From JACQZO01 sp964512325 (lineage in GTDB: Bacteria > Patescibacteriota > Gracilibacteria > RBG-16-42-10), in assembly GCA_964512325.1 (NCBI GenBank), contig CAZEGN010000007.1, positions 1 through 48,263 on the forward strand: 48,263 nt of DNA, written 5' to 3'. A program made the position numbers and the translations under genes. Under the pieces are notes generated by a model. It saw only the letters and a list, made by a program, of their open reading frames with translations, ran no database searches and was not told the origin of the DNA. Below are positions 23,654 through 32,789 of this stretch, in pieces. Every line of letters starts with the position of its first letter. Within the stretch, counting starts at the first letter, position 1.

Positions 23654-24178
23654 ATGTTTACATCAATCAGTGCAAAACAATTACACACTCTAAGCAATAA
23701 TCAAACATTCTCAAACGACAGTATTGTGCTCAATGTTTGTACTCCTGCCGAGTACGAAGAAGAACGCATTGCTGACAGCATCAATATTCCGCTCGACCAA
23801 CTCGCTACAAGACTTCATGAATTACAGCAATATAAACACATTTACGTACATTGTCGTTCAGGAAAACGTTCGCTAGAAGCCAGCAAAATCCTTGCTCACA
23901 GCCTTAAATCTGACATTTACAATATTACAGGCGGCCTGGTTAGTTGGAAAGAATCTGGTTTTGCAACTCAAAAAAACTCCAGACGTTTACCAATTATACG
24001 CCAAGTATTTATCGCCGCATCGCTTTTGCTTTGGGCAGGACTGGTAGGATATTATTTTATTGGTGAATTATCATTATTACTCATTGCGGTGGTAGCAACA
24101 GGCCTCTTGGTATCAGGTATGACAGGTTGGTGTGGAATGGCGTTCTTACTTGCTAAGATGCCATGGAATAGAAGCTAA
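23654..24178 (+). CDS. Rhodanese domain protein with two C-terminal membrane helices
   Basis: Residues 1-105 form a rhodanese domain with the active-site loop VHCRSGKRS, Cys67 being the persulfide-carrying residue, and the usual LNVCTPAEYEEERIADSINIPL and ITGGLVSWKESGF motifs. Residues about 113-165 form two membrane helices of the DUF2892 type that often accompany rhodaneses. The domain would face the cytoplasm. It could carry sulfane sulfur or detoxify sulfide or cyanide. No sulfur-transfer partner gene is adjacent. No Shine-Dalgarno site precedes the ATG. Confidence 0.92.
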   Translation: MFTSISAKQLHTLSNNQTFSNDSIVLNVCTPAEYEEERIADSINIPLDQLATRLHELQQYKHIYVHCRSGKRSLEASKILAHSLKSDIYNITGGLVSWKESGFATQKNSRRLPIIRQVFIAASLLLWAGLVGYYFIGELSLLLIAVVATGLLVSGMTGWCGMAFLLAKMPWNRS

Positions 24179-24273
24179 AAACACATTGGCACACATTTCT
24201 ACCACAGCCCCCTGTATTGACAGATTCTGACGGCAATTTCAGCATTACTTTTTTACTAAAGTTCAACCACTTT

Positions 24274-26040
24274 ATGATTCTGTGGTTAGACAACATTACC
24301 AACCAAAACCAGTCCCAAGTAGGAAACAAAGCATTTAACTTGGCAATCCTCAAACAAGCAGGCTTTGCCGTGCCCAATGGGTTTGTGCTTGCCAAAGAAG
24401 CTTTTGAACAATGGCATGAGACTGCAATACCAACTCATATTCAACAAGAGATACTAGCCGCTTTTGACAAATTAGATGTGGACACGGTTGCTGTGCGCTC
24501 TAGTGCAAGCAATGAAGATAGTGCCACTGCTTCCTGGGCAGGACAATTTGAAAGTGTATTGCAGGTCACAAGGGACAATCTCATAAGTGCGATACTCACC
24601 TGCTGGCACTCAGCTTTATCTGAAAGAAGCAAAACCTATGGCCAAACAAAAAGCTGCCCCACGACGAAACCGTCTATGGCGGTGCTTATTCAAGCGATGG
24701 TGCCTAGCGAAACTGCTGGGGTAGCGTTCTCAATGCATCCTATTCACGGCACATCTAATATCGTCATCGAGGCCGTATCAGGTCTGGGAGAAAAGTTAGT
24801 ATCAGGCCAGGTTACGCCGGAGCAATTTATAGTCGACAAGAAAAACACCCATTGCCTACAATCACCAAGCTTCCCCCTCACCTTGGCGCCTCATGAAGTA
24901 GAAGAATTAACAGCCATCATTACTCAAGTCGAACAGCTTTTCGGTTACCCGGTTGATGTGGAATGGGCAAAAGCAGACACAACATTTTGGCTTGTCCAAA
25001 GTCGACCAATTACCACTGAGCAAACAAATATAGCTGACCGCACGCTGCGACCAACGGTCAAGCGCGACTTGTCTCTTTTCTCTGTGCAGGCCTGGCAAAA
25101 AGGCTATGGTCCCTATTTTGAATCGGCCTATCAGCATTCACATCGCGCTTTATTCTATTACGATGGCAAGAAAGTCAACTTTTATCCCATTCTTAGTGAT
25201 TTTACTCATTTTAAAAAAGTAATTATTCCCAGAGTAATCACTGACAGAAAACTCTTCGACAGACTCAATCGCAATTTCAAGGAACAAATACTCAGTTTAA
25301 AAGCAGTGCGGGAAATTAGCCAAGAAAACATTGCCATCATTTTTGAGACCATCGCTCAAGCAATGAGCTTCTACATGATTGTAGTAGGTGATGCCTTTGT
25401 TGAAGCAGTGCCCGAGGCTTGGGAATCGCGTCATCTATCAGAAGGAATTTTATATGAGCTCGATGAAAAAGTGGAGCATTTTTTAGTCATAAAACTCAGA
25501 CAGTCAGGAATTAACCCTCAATTAGCGCATGTACTCAGCTTCACAGAAGCAAACTTGCTGCTTAATAACCAAAGTCTCGACACAGAAACTATTTCTTCTC
25601 GACTCACTGGCTACATTTTAGAAAATGACACATTACATAATCAAGCGAACTTCGCTGCATTTTGTGGACACAGAAACTTTATCAATCCCGAGCAAACAGA
25701 TGTGCAGTCAGCATTTGAACTAAGCGGGCAGGTTGCTTATCCTGGTATAGTAACTGGCAAGGCAAAACTGGTGCTGAGCCGTAATGATATTTCAGCGGTC
25801 CAGGAAGGAGATATCATTGTGTGCACAATGACCAATGTAAATTATTATCCAGCCATGGTGAAAGCAGCAGGTGTCATCACTGATGAAGGCGGCATTACCT
25901 GCCACGCCGCTATTGCAGTAAGAGAGCTACAGAAACCCTGTATAGTGGGTACAAAAGTAGCATTACAGGTTATCACAGATGGTGAGCAGATTACGCTAGA
26001 CGCAATCCAAGGCAAGGTATTTAAGTCAGTGCGCTCCTAA
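24274..26040 (+). CDS. PEP synthase-like phosphotransferase lacking the PEP-binding barrel
   Basis: This 588-residue protein has an N-terminal ATP-grasp domain of the PPDK/PEP synthase type (NKAFNLAILKQAGFAVPNGFVL, VAVRSSASNEDSATASWAGQFESVL, IVIEAVSGLGEKLVSG, WLVQSRPIT) and a C-terminal swivelling phosphohistidine domain (GDIIVCTMTNVNYYPAM, GVITDEGGITCHAAIAVREL) with His544 as the phosphate carrier. The middle 200 residues are helical and unlike known parts, and the C-terminal PEP/pyruvate TIM barrel is absent. Such ATP-grasp/X/His architectures include rifampin phosphotransferases and other small-molecule phosphotransferases, so the acceptor could be something other than pyruvate. ATG 24274 starts at the family N-terminus; TTG 24217 is less likely. 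Confidence 0.88.
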   Translation: MILWLDNITNQNQSQVGNKAFNLAILKQAGFAVPNGFVLAKEAFEQWHETAIPTHIQQEILAAFDKLDVDTVAVRSSASNEDSATASWAGQFESVLQVTRDNLISAILTCWHSALSERSKTYGQTKSCPTTKPSMAVLIQAMVPSETAGVAFSMHPIHGTSNIVIEAVSGLGEKLVSGQVTPEQFIVDKKNTHCLQSPSFPLTLAPHEVEELTAIITQVEQLFGYPVDVEWAKADTTFWLVQSRPITTEQTNIADRTLRPTVKRDLSLFSVQAWQKGYGPYFESAYQHSHRALFYYDGKKVNFYPILSDFTHFKKVIIPRVITDRKLFDRLNRNFKEQILSLKAVREISQENIAIIFETIAQAMSFYMIVVGDAFVEAVPEAWESRHLSEGILYELDEKVEHFLVIKLRQSGINPQLAHVLSFTEANLLLNNQSLDTETISSRLTGYILENDTLHNQANFAAFCGHRNFINPEQTDVQSAFELSGQVAYPGIVTGKAKLVLSRNDISAVQEGDIIVCTMTNVNYYPAMVKAAGVITDEGGITCHAAIAVRELQKPCIVGTKVALQVITDGEQITLDAIQGKVFKSVRS

Positions 26041-26052
26041 GATCTACACATT

Positions 26053-26874
26053 TTACATATGCATCATCGCTCTTGCCTGCCGTAGCTTGAGGTACTCGAA
26101 AACCACGTATTCTAGCCCTCTTCTGTCTCTAAAATATGTATTCCGATCAAACTGCTCTGAAGTGGCATTTACTTTCTGCACGCTTTGGGCAGGCTCTGGA
26201 GCATCACGCCAATAATTCAGAAAGGTATAAGTTGCTCGACGCAAATACCAAGGCAAATTTACTAGAATAAAACGCGTTGGAAAAGGTTTAAGCGGAGCGA
26301 GAATTGATAAAGCATTTTGCACATTTAGGGGCGTATTAAATGATTTGCTTTCAATGAGAATTGCTTCCGGAGGCACACCATGAGCAATGGCAATTTTTTG
26401 ATCTCGTATAGACTCACTTTCATGCGGTGTATCCACCAGTGCGCGTTGCGTATCACCAGTAAAAACAATTCTTGATGCTAGACCTTGATGGTATAGCTCA
26501 GCTGCCTTACGCGCTTTGGTCTCCTCTGGTCCACCGAACACAAAAATCATGTCTGCAGGCTTCAGTTCATCACTGTCGGCAGCAGCCAAATAATCCCAAA
26601 GATCTTGCAATGCTCCTATCTGCACCGGTGTCAGATTACCATATATTATTGCCTTATAAAGCTTATCCACAACACCTTTTACTAAATCATTATCAAATCC
26701 ATCTACCCGTACATATTGATATAGATCAGGTTGTTCAAACAACATCAAGACAGAGCTTAACTTAGCAAAGTCAATTTCCTGGATAAGTGCTTCTTTCGGA
26801 CTATCCTGTCCAATACCCCTTAAATACGCTGCATTCTCAGGCAAATCAGCGAAATGGTTCTGCATAATTCTCAT
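26053..26874 (-). CDS. DUF218 (YdcF/SanA/ElyC-like) family protein
   Basis: The 273-residue product contains a DUF218 domain from about residue 105: MIFVFGGPEETKARKAAELYHQGLASRIVFTG, a HGVPPEAILIESKSFNTPLNVQNA segment and ILVNLPWYLRRA. The S-x-[ND]-T-x-x-N motif is typical. Members such as YdcF bind SAM, and others (SanA, ElyC) are linked to envelope stress or surface polymer assembly. No membrane helix is present, so it is the soluble type. Its N-terminal 100 residues are extra. It is convergent with the PEP-synthase-like gene (12-base gap) and 37 bases downstream of the methyltransferase-like gene on the same strand, so those two probably form an operon. Confidence 0.85.
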   Translation of the reverse strand: MRIMQNHFADLPENAAYLRGIGQDSPKEALIQEIDFAKLSSVLMLFEQPDLYQYVRVDGFDNDLVKGVVDKLYKAIIYGNLTPVQIGALQDLWDYLAAADSDELKPADMIFVFGGPEETKARKAAELYHQGLASRIVFTGDTQRALVDTPHESESIRDQKIAIAHGVPPEAILIESKSFNTPLNVQNALSILAPLKPFPTRFILVNLPWYLRRATYTFLNYWRDAPEPAQSVQKVNATSEQFDRNTYFRDRRGLEYVVFEYLKLRQARAMMHM

Positions 26875-26911
26875 CAGTAATAAACTACCGACGCAACTTT
26901 ACTCACAACTG

Positions 26912-27997
26912 CTACTTATTGCTAGGCAGTTTATGCAGCACAATCCCCGCTCTGCCTGCAGAACGATAGGTTACTAGCTGATAGTTGCCTGTTCTAACCA
27001 AGCTTTGCACACTTTGGATAAATGCCTGTCTGCGAGCATTGACGGCAGCATCATTGCTGTCCGATTTTACTTCAGTCGGCCAAATACGAGCATTGCCGCC
27101 AGGCGCTAAGAGCGCATCAATGTTAGCAAACATCGCCATGATTTCTTCTGGTGTTTGCAGATAGGCAGGGACTGAGTACTCTGCCCAAACTTCATCTACT
27201 GCACCAATATTCCTCTGCTTCATCGCTTCTACCAGACTGCGGTCACCGGCACTGACGCCTACAACCGGATCAAGCCCTGATTGCGTCGTATCTACAAAAG
27301 GATCGACATTTACAATATCCTTTAGTGAGACATTTTGCTTTTTTAGTTCTTCGCCCAGACGAGCATTACCTCCGCCTAGGAGTACCACATTTTTGTGGTC
27401 GAGCATGTTTCGTGCCAATGCAGGTGCCATACTGCTATTAAAAGGGAAAAACAGAGTATTCCAATAGGTCTCTCGTTTAGCCACCTTACCTCCTCTTGTG
27501 CTTGCAAAAAATCCCCGGTTCCGTTCGGTTTGATCAAAGGTAGCAATATCAAAAGTATCACCGACCCTTGGCCTATGCGTAGCAATCCCTGCCACGAAAG
27601 TCGCGAATGCTTTTTCATTATCCGCCTGAAAGTCAGGCTGCCTAGTAACATCGTGCATATCCTGCAAAATTGCTGCTTGTATATATTGATCCACAATTGC
27701 TAATGTTTCGGCATCACTGAGACGATTGGGGTCAAATAGTGGGCCCAGCTTTGCTTGCAGCTTGCTTGTGAGAGCTTCCGCGAGACGCCATAAATATTTG
27801 CTACTCGATTCACCGGGTAACTTTTTTATCTCAAGGTTCACTTGCTCATGCGCAAGTGTTAACTTTGCTAACACTCCCCTAATTGCATCAACATGCACAG
27901 CTGTCGATCCCCCCAGTTCTGGTGGTTTTTCGCCTGTATGCACTGACCTGTCACTATTTTCCCTGGAGGCATGATAGATATCTTTGTTTTCAGTCAT
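26912..27997 (-). CDS. SAM-dependent methyltransferase-like protein
   Basis: The 361-residue product has a long N-terminal extension (about 185 residues, mostly helical) and a Rossmann-like domain with NVVLLGGGNARLGEELKK (motif I-like glycine loop, about residue 205), IVNVDPFVD (the acidic residue that would hold ribose hydroxyls), VWAEYSVPAYLQTPEEIMAMFANIDALLAPGGNARIWPTE and a final beta hairpin. These resemble class I methyltransferases but lack a substrate-specific motif. It is the first gene of a pair with the DUF218 protein. The target is unknown. Confidence 0.65.
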   Translation of the reverse strand: MTENKDIYHASRENSDRSVHTGEKPPELGGSTAVHVDAIRGVLAKLTLAHEQVNLEIKKLPGESSSKYLWRLAEALTSKLQAKLGPLFDPNRLSDAETLAIVDQYIQAAILQDMHDVTRQPDFQADNEKAFATFVAGIATHRPRVGDTFDIATFDQTERNRGFFASTRGGKVAKRETYWNTLFFPFNSSMAPALARNMLDHKNVVLLGGGNARLGEELKKQNVSLKDIVNVDPFVDTTQSGLDPVVGVSAGDRSLVEAMKQRNIGAVDEVWAEYSVPAYLQTPEEIMAMFANIDALLAPGGNARIWPTEVKSDSNDAAVNARRQAFIQSVQSLVRTGNYQLVTYRSAGRAGIVLHKLPSNK

Positions 27998-28132
27998 TAC
28001 TAAAAATGCTCATAATCTATTTCTTACTATTTTAGCATTATATGCACATGAATTATAGGGCTTCGTTTAGCCTAACGGAGACTTCCTGCTCGAATCCTGC
28101 TACATTTGTTTAGACTACATATCATTTTTCCT

Positions 28133-28729
28133 ATGCGTAAAATTATTGTTCTCTCTTTTATTAGTTTAGATGGGGTCATGCAGGCGCCTGGTGGACCAGA
28201 AGAAGATATGCGCGGTGGATTTAGCTATGGCGGTTGGACAGTACCTTACTTTGATGATGTATTGGGACAAACCATGGCAAAACAAATGAGCAAGCCTTTC
28301 GATCTGCTATTGGGCCGGAGGACTTTTGAAATTTTCGCCGGCTATTGGCCACAACATCCTGAAGACGGAGCTGAAATTAATCAGGCTACAAAGTATGTAG
28401 TATCTACTACCATCACCTCTCATCAATGGCAAAGGTCAGTGTTTATTAATGATGATGTGGTAGCGCAAATTCGCAAGCTCAAATCCGAAGATGGTCCTGA
28501 TTTGCAAGTGCATGGCAGTGGCAATTTGATTCAGACTTTGCTCAAAAATGATTTGGTTGATGAATTATGGCTCAAAATATTCCCCATCACTTTAGGCCAA
28601 GGGTTCCGCTTATTTGCTGAAGGAACTATTCCAGCCACATTCACTCTCATCGAAACAACTACCACGCCTAGTGGCGTAATTATCGCCTCTTTCAAGCGCG
28701 CAGGCAAAGTCGAGACAGGCTCTTTTTAG
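28133..28729 (+). CDS. Dihydrofolate reductase-like / RibD C-terminal domain protein
   Basis: The 198-residue product matches the stand-alone RibD-C / DHFR-like family: MRKIIVLSFISLDGVMQAPGGPEED at the start, LLLGRRTFEIFAGYWP (about residues 60-75), KYVVSTTI, LQVHGSGNLIQTLL and LVDELWLKIFPITLGQGFRLF. These are NAD(P)H-binding reductase folds; the substrate of most stand-alone members is unknown and they are not expected to replace FolA. ATG 28133 is chosen over TTG 28106. It is 7 bases before the CYTH gene and probably co-transcribed. Confidence 0.92.
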   Translation: MRKIIVLSFISLDGVMQAPGGPEEDMRGGFSYGGWTVPYFDDVLGQTMAKQMSKPFDLLLGRRTFEIFAGYWPQHPEDGAEINQATKYVVSTTITSHQWQRSVFINDDVVAQIRKLKSEDGPDLQVHGSGNLIQTLLKNDLVDELWLKIFPITLGQGFRLFAEGTIPATFTLIETTTTPSGVIIASFKRAGKVETGSF

Positions 28730-28736
28730 TGAGTGT

Positions 28737-29234
28737 ATGCAACGCACTGAAATTGAAGTAAAAATCTTGGAAATAAATGTAGCAGATATTACTAACAAAC
28801 TTATCAGCATTGGTGCTAGAGAACTATTTCGTGGACTTATTGTCTCGCACTTTTTCAGAAATAATGTTGGCCAGAAAATTCGCTTACGATTGAAAGATGG
28901 GAAACACACACTAACGTATAAGATCCAACATCCGCATGAACATTTTCTTCAGGCAGACGAACTTGAACTAGAGATCAGCAACTATGAGACCATGGCTACT
29001 CTACTTAAACACATAGGCTTTACCCACTATGGACAATCAGAAAAGTATCGAATTAGTTATGACTATAAAGGTATTCAATTTGATATTGACCAGATATCTG
29101 AGATTCCTCCTTTTCTAGAAATTGAAGCCCATACCCAAGCTGAAGTAAAAACAGGTGTCGAGCTCCTTGGTTATACCATGGCCGACACCTGCACTTTGAC
29201 TGAAAGACTACTCAAAGAGCATTACAATAAGTAG
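28737..29234 (+). CDS. CYTH domain protein (class IV adenylate cyclase / thiamine triphosphatase type)
   Basis: The ExExK signature is present at the N-terminus (TEIEVKIL), followed by the alternating charged strands of the triphosphate tunnel fold: IRLRLKDGKHTLTYKIQ, EKYRISYDYKGIQFDIDQI and FLEIEAH. The 165-residue length fits CyaB-like proteins. Members hydrolyse tripolyphosphate or nucleoside triphosphates or make cAMP; the choice cannot be made here. It follows the RibD-like gene after 7 bases and is convergent with the PyrF-PyrE gene. Confidence 0.92.
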   Translation: MQRTEIEVKILEINVADITNKLISIGARELFRGLIVSHFFRNNVGQKIRLRLKDGKHTLTYKIQHPHEHFLQADELELEISNYETMATLLKHIGFTHYGQSEKYRISYDYKGIQFDIDQISEIPPFLEIEAHTQAEVKTGVELLGYTMADTCTLTERLLKEHYNK

Positions 29235-29248
29235 TGCTCCTAACCAAT

Positions 29249-30880
29249 TTATCTCTGTTGACTAGCTAAGTAAGCATCAATTTCACCTAGACGCATTTTG
29301 ATTGCACTCACTTGTTCTGCAGTCATCTGTCCAGCACGCACATAAAACGCAAGCATACGATCAAGGGTAAAGGCTGCATGGAGTTCTAATCCGATTTTAG
29401 CTAGATTCTCTTTAGCCCCTTGCTCACGATCCACCAATACAAATACATCACGAATTTGTGCGCGCACTGCTCGTAAAGTTTCAGCAGCTTCTCGAATAGA
29501 TGAACCGGTGGTAGCGACATCTTCAATTAAGGCAACACTTCTTTCTTCCTCGCCATCTACATCTTGCCAGCCGTCCACTGTTGCACCGCTGCCATACGCT
29601 TTTTTATCGGCTCTTGGCGTTACCAGCCCTACTTCAAAGTTATCTGCAACAGTTGAAGCTATAGGTGTAGCAGCCGTAGGAACACCTGCCAGCAAATCAA
29701 AATCATGCTGAACAAGCATATCTTCATATACCCTGGCTGCTAATTGCTTTGCTCCAGGAAAGCGTATCAACTCACGCAAATTAAAGTACACAGGAGATAG
29801 TGGACAGTCGGGGTGCTGTTTGTGCACCTTTAGTTTAAAGTCGCCAAACTTCACCGCTCCAATCCGCATCATTTCAGTGAGCAGACTTTCTTGGGCTGGG
29901 GTAAATCCTTCTGGATGTTTTTCTCGATCAATTTCATGGGCACTTAAACGTGGCAACTGCAGGGCACTACCAATTTCAGCTCGATACTGGCTCGCTCTTC
30001 TTCGTACCGCATCAAAGAATGATTCAGCCATTAACTGCTTCACCTCAGAAAGAGCAGATCCCACATTCAGCGTAAAACCTTTGCCTCTGCTATCTTTTGC
30101 TGCGCGAACTGTACGCTCCAGATCGCCCCCCTGCGTACCAATTCCTGGCGCCACAACCGGCATATCGCCAACAATTGCACGGATCGCAGCCATGTCCTCA
30201 GGGTAAGTAGCGCCAACTACTAATCCAATCGTACCGCATGTATTCCATTCCTTTGCCGCTAAGCGTGCTACTCGATATGCGAGATTGCGATCTCTTCCTC
30301 GTAATGGAACAGACTGAATTTCTTCTGCTCCAGGGTTGGAAGTTCGTGCTAGAATAATATGTCCTTTATCAGTTCTCTTTAAAAATGGCTCTAATGACTT
30401 GCCGCCGAAATAACTTTGTAATGTTACCGCGTCGGTGGGTAGGCTGTCTAAATCATGAATAGCATAGCGATCATTGGTCGCCCCAATATCCCCTCGCTTA
30501 GAATCAAGAATAATTACTATCTGTGGATAAGTCGCTGCGATGTATTCAATTAAGCGACGCAAAGCACGCCGACCTTCTTCATCATATTGCTCATAAAATG
30601 CTAAGTTCGGCTTAAAAGCGCAAGCAATATCATGAGTGGCATCGACCATTGTTTTTGTAAAGCGAAACAAGGTTTCTTCAGTTGATAAGCTATCGCCATC
30701 AGTGCCTTTTTTAAATTCTGCTGGAATCTTCTCCAATACCGGATCAAGTCCTACGCACAAAAACTTGCCAGCATTCCATTGCGCTTCTAATTTACGCAAA
30801 AACTTTGATGGCGGAATTTGATCGAACAGCTTCCCCTGTACAGGCTTCTGATAAAGCCCTTCACCGTTTTCAACTGCCAT
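29249..30880 (-). CDS. pyrF-pyrE: PyrF-PyrE fusion: OMP decarboxylase / orotate phosphoribosyltransferase
   Basis: The 543-residue product fuses the last two steps of UMP synthesis. Residues 1-300 are OMP decarboxylase with FLCVGLDP (40-47), ACAFKPNLAFYEQY, the catalytic DSKRGDIGAT (126-135; D126, K128 and D131) and VVAPGIGTQGGD near 235. Residues 315-543 are orotate phosphoribosyltransferase with the PRPP loop IEDVATTGSS (452-461) and the upstream LAGVPTAATPIAS and KAYG segments. The order is decarboxylase first, opposite to the animal UMP synthase. The decarboxylase resembles the PyrF subtype with DSKRGDIG rather than the E. coli type. It is not adjacent to pyrD. ATG 30880 has no Shine-Dalgarno site. 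Confidence 0.95.
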   Translation of the reverse strand: MAVENGEGLYQKPVQGKLFDQIPPSKFLRKLEAQWNAGKFLCVGLDPVLEKIPAEFKKGTDGDSLSTEETLFRFTKTMVDATHDIACAFKPNLAFYEQYDEEGRRALRRLIEYIAATYPQIVIILDSKRGDIGATNDRYAIHDLDSLPTDAVTLQSYFGGKSLEPFLKRTDKGHIILARTSNPGAEEIQSVPLRGRDRNLAYRVARLAAKEWNTCGTIGLVVGATYPEDMAAIRAIVGDMPVVAPGIGTQGGDLERTVRAAKDSRGKGFTLNVGSALSEVKQLMAESFFDAVRRRASQYRAEIGSALQLPRLSAHEIDREKHPEGFTPAQESLLTEMMRIGAVKFGDFKLKVHKQHPDCPLSPVYFNLRELIRFPGAKQLAARVYEDMLVQHDFDLLAGVPTAATPIASTVADNFEVGLVTPRADKKAYGSGATVDGWQDVDGEEERSVALIEDVATTGSSIREAAETLRAVRAQIRDVFVLVDREQGAKENLAKIGLELHAAFTLDRMLAFYVRAGQMTAEQVSAIKMRLGEIDAYLASQQR

Positions 30881-30949
30881 AGGAAAATAATTAAGGGAGA
30901 AACGCTACGAACCATTATCAATCAGGCAATCAAGAAAAATGTTTTTTTC

Positions 30950-31099
30950 ATGCAATTGAGCCAAGATGAGAAAATGCGAAGAAATATTTTTAATGTTTGT
31001 GTTGATCGGGGTTTGATCAAGCCAAGAGGCTCGGTGATTCAGTGGAATTCTCCCTTTGCTCGATTTATTACGCAATGTGTTGCAGAAGAAAGGAGATAA
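30950..31099 (+). CDS. Possible small protein, 49 residues
   Basis: Between the divergent PyrF-PyrE start and the next gene an open frame runs from ATG 30950 to TAA at 31097-31099 (MQLSQDEKMRRNIFNVCVDR...). It is charged and could form helices. No family or promoter is evident, and the frame is open further upstream into pyrF-pyrE, so it could be chance. An AGG-rich motif is lacking. Confidence 0.25.
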   Translation: MQLSQDEKMRRNIFNVCVDRGLIKPRGSVIQWNSPFARFITQCVAEERR

Positions 31100-31202
31100 C
31101 TCCAAACAAAAAATGCTAAACATTTTGTTTACCAACAAAGATATTGATCTTGTTAAAATACGAAGCTTAACATAAATTACGATTCATCAATTTTTACCTC
31201 TT

Positions 31203-31826
31203 ATGCGTCAGCTTGAGTCAGTTCCAGACCTTGTCGCCTTACCAAACATCATCGATGCCATTTTAGACAGAGTCGATGCAGTGGAACGTAATATTATTGG
31301 CTGGCCCTGCCTGCAGCGCTATATTTTATTACAACGACGCCCCAATGGCATTGCCCAGTTAGTTCTAAGTAGTGCACCCGAAGTGCCAGAACCACGCAAT
31401 TTGACTGAAGCTCATTTGTGGCTTGATGAATTAAAGACAGTGGCAATTAGTGACCTCGGTATTCCTTATTCCAAGTATGACATCATTGATAGCAATGATG
31501 GACGCAAAAACTATTTTCATGCGACTATTGCGATTGATGGCTCAATCATTACAAGTACTGCTGCTGATCGAGAAATAGCAATTGTTTCTGTGTATCAAAG
31601 CCTGGCAGCATTAACTACTACCTCAGAGCAATTATGCCTACCATTACGACAGGCAATTGGATCTGTTTTACAGCTTCAGCAGCACCGTGGTCGACAAACA
31701 AAAGTTGCTAGAGCAGCCCGTATTTCTCCAAGCAAGCGCAATGCCTTGCTAAAGACTATTGAAGGTTATCGCGCAGCTCTCGCCTGTAAGATACCAGTGC
31801 TAACGAAAAAAGCAGTTTTTCATTAA
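31203..31826 (+). CDS. Hypothetical protein, 207 residues
   Basis: No family was recognised. The protein is soluble and mixed alpha/beta. Residues about 40-62 (RYILLQRRPNGIAQLVLSSA) and 95-125 (SKYDIIDSNDGRKNYFHATIAIDGSI) look like beta hairpins, and the C-terminal 50 residues are basic (RGRQTKVARAARISPSKRNALL), which could contact nucleic acid. It lies 60 bases before the DoxX gene on the same strand. No Shine-Dalgarno site precedes the ATG. Confidence 0.55.
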   Translation: MRQLESVPDLVALPNIIDAILDRVDAVERNIIGWPCLQRYILLQRRPNGIAQLVLSSAPEVPEPRNLTEAHLWLDELKTVAISDLGIPYSKYDIIDSNDGRKNYFHATIAIDGSIITSTAADREIAIVSVYQSLAALTTTSEQLCLPLRQAIGSVLQLQQHRGRQTKVARAARISPSKRNALLKTIEGYRAALACKIPVLTKKAVFH

Positions 31827-31886
31827 AGATTATTTTTAACGCACAACGCAATCTGCTGTATACTGAAGTTGCTATAAATACCATAT

Positions 31887-32441
31887 ATGCCATTTCAAAG
31901 CCTGGTGGAGTTCATTCAGCGAGAAAGCAAACTTGCCCCCCTCTGGTTCATTATTCGGCTCTATCTAGGTTGGCAATGGCTGGCAGCAGGCTTTAGCAAG
32001 GTTACCAGTTCAGCCTGGATTGGCAGTGATGCTGGTACTGCACTGACTGGTTTTCTTAACACAGCATTAACCAAAACATCAGGTGCGCACCCTGATGTAT
32101 CTGGCTGGTATGCTTGGCTGATTGGTAATATTGGTTTGCCCCTTGCTACACCAATATCCTACCTGGTAGTTATCGCTGAAGTTCTCGTTGGTATTGCTCT
32201 TGTTCTGGGTGCTTTTACCGTAATTGCCAGTTTCTTTGGTGCATTCATGAACTTTAACTATTTGCTGGCAGGCACTGTCAGCATTAATCCGCAAATGTTT
32301 TTTCTACAAATCCTCCTGCTTTTTACTTGGCGCTATGCAGGCAAGATAGGCTTGGATCACTGGCTGAATCCTTATCCGCCCAAAAGCCCTGAATCTGCCA
32401 TACCACTCTCAGCCGAAAACATGCACAGGTGCAGGGCATAG
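31887..32441 (+). CDS. DoxX-family membrane protein
   Basis: The 184-residue product has four predicted membrane helices. The first, IIRLYLGWQWLAAGFSKV, has the R-x-x-x-G-x-x-[WF]-x-x-x-G-x-x-K pattern of DoxX/DoxD proteins; then comes an outer loop and LVVIAEVLVGIALVLGAFTVIASFFGAFMNFNYLLAGT, also typical. DoxX relatives take part in thiosulfate oxidation or redox stress complexes, but many members are uncharacterised. TATAAA at 31873-31878 is a possible -10, which would leave a very short leader. The DUF4342 gene follows 48 bases later. Confidence 0.88.
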   Translation: MPFQSLVEFIQRESKLAPLWFIIRLYLGWQWLAAGFSKVTSSAWIGSDAGTALTGFLNTALTKTSGAHPDVSGWYAWLIGNIGLPLATPISYLVVIAEVLVGIALVLGAFTVIASFFGAFMNFNYLLAGTVSINPQMFFLQILLLFTWRYAGKIGLDHWLNPYPPKSPESAIPLSAENMHRCRA

Positions 32442-32489
32442 TTCCTTCCCACCTAGCACTTCACATTTTAAACTTTTAACTCCATCTCT

Positions 32490-32762
32490 ATGTCTCATCA
32501 ATACGAAGAAGAATTCAAAGTAACTGGTGAAGAGCTGCTAAAAAAAGCAAAAGAGCTTATTCAAGCAGGCAATGTACGCCGACTGATTATCCGCAATGAA
32601 AAAGGATCAACGCTCATTGAAGTACCACTTACCGTAGGCGCAATCGGTGCTGTATTGTTACCACCATTAGCCGCCATTGGCGCAATCGCAGCGCTAGTGA
32701 CTAAATGTAGTATCGTCGTTGTAAAAGATACAACCCAGGATACATCTGATACTGGTGCGTAA
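32490..32762 (+). CDS. DUF4342 family protein
   Basis: The 90-residue product matches DUF4342 well: EEEFKVTGEELLKKAKELIQAGNVRRLIIRNEKG, then IEVPLTVGAIGAVLLPPLAAIGAIAALVTKCSIVVV. It combines a small charged N-terminal domain with one glycine-rich hydrophobic segment (about residues 47-78), which may insert in a membrane. Function is unknown; it is frequent in Firmicutes and CPR genomes. It is probably co-transcribed with the DoxX gene. Confidence 0.93.
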   Translation: MSHQYEEEFKVTGEELLKKAKELIQAGNVRRLIIRNEKGSTLIEVPLTVGAIGAVLLPPLAAIGAIAALVTKCSIVVVKDTTQDTSDTGA

Positions 32763-32789
32763 ACGCCTCAACACACCTAACTCTCTGCC

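Noticed and set aside
28057..28110. tRNA-like string (D-arm-like GTTTAGCCTAACGGAGAC and CTCGAATCC)
   Set aside because: A four-pair D-stem can be drawn, but there is no anticodon arm, the T-stem does not pair, and the total length is too short for a tRNA. Probably chance or a decayed fragment.
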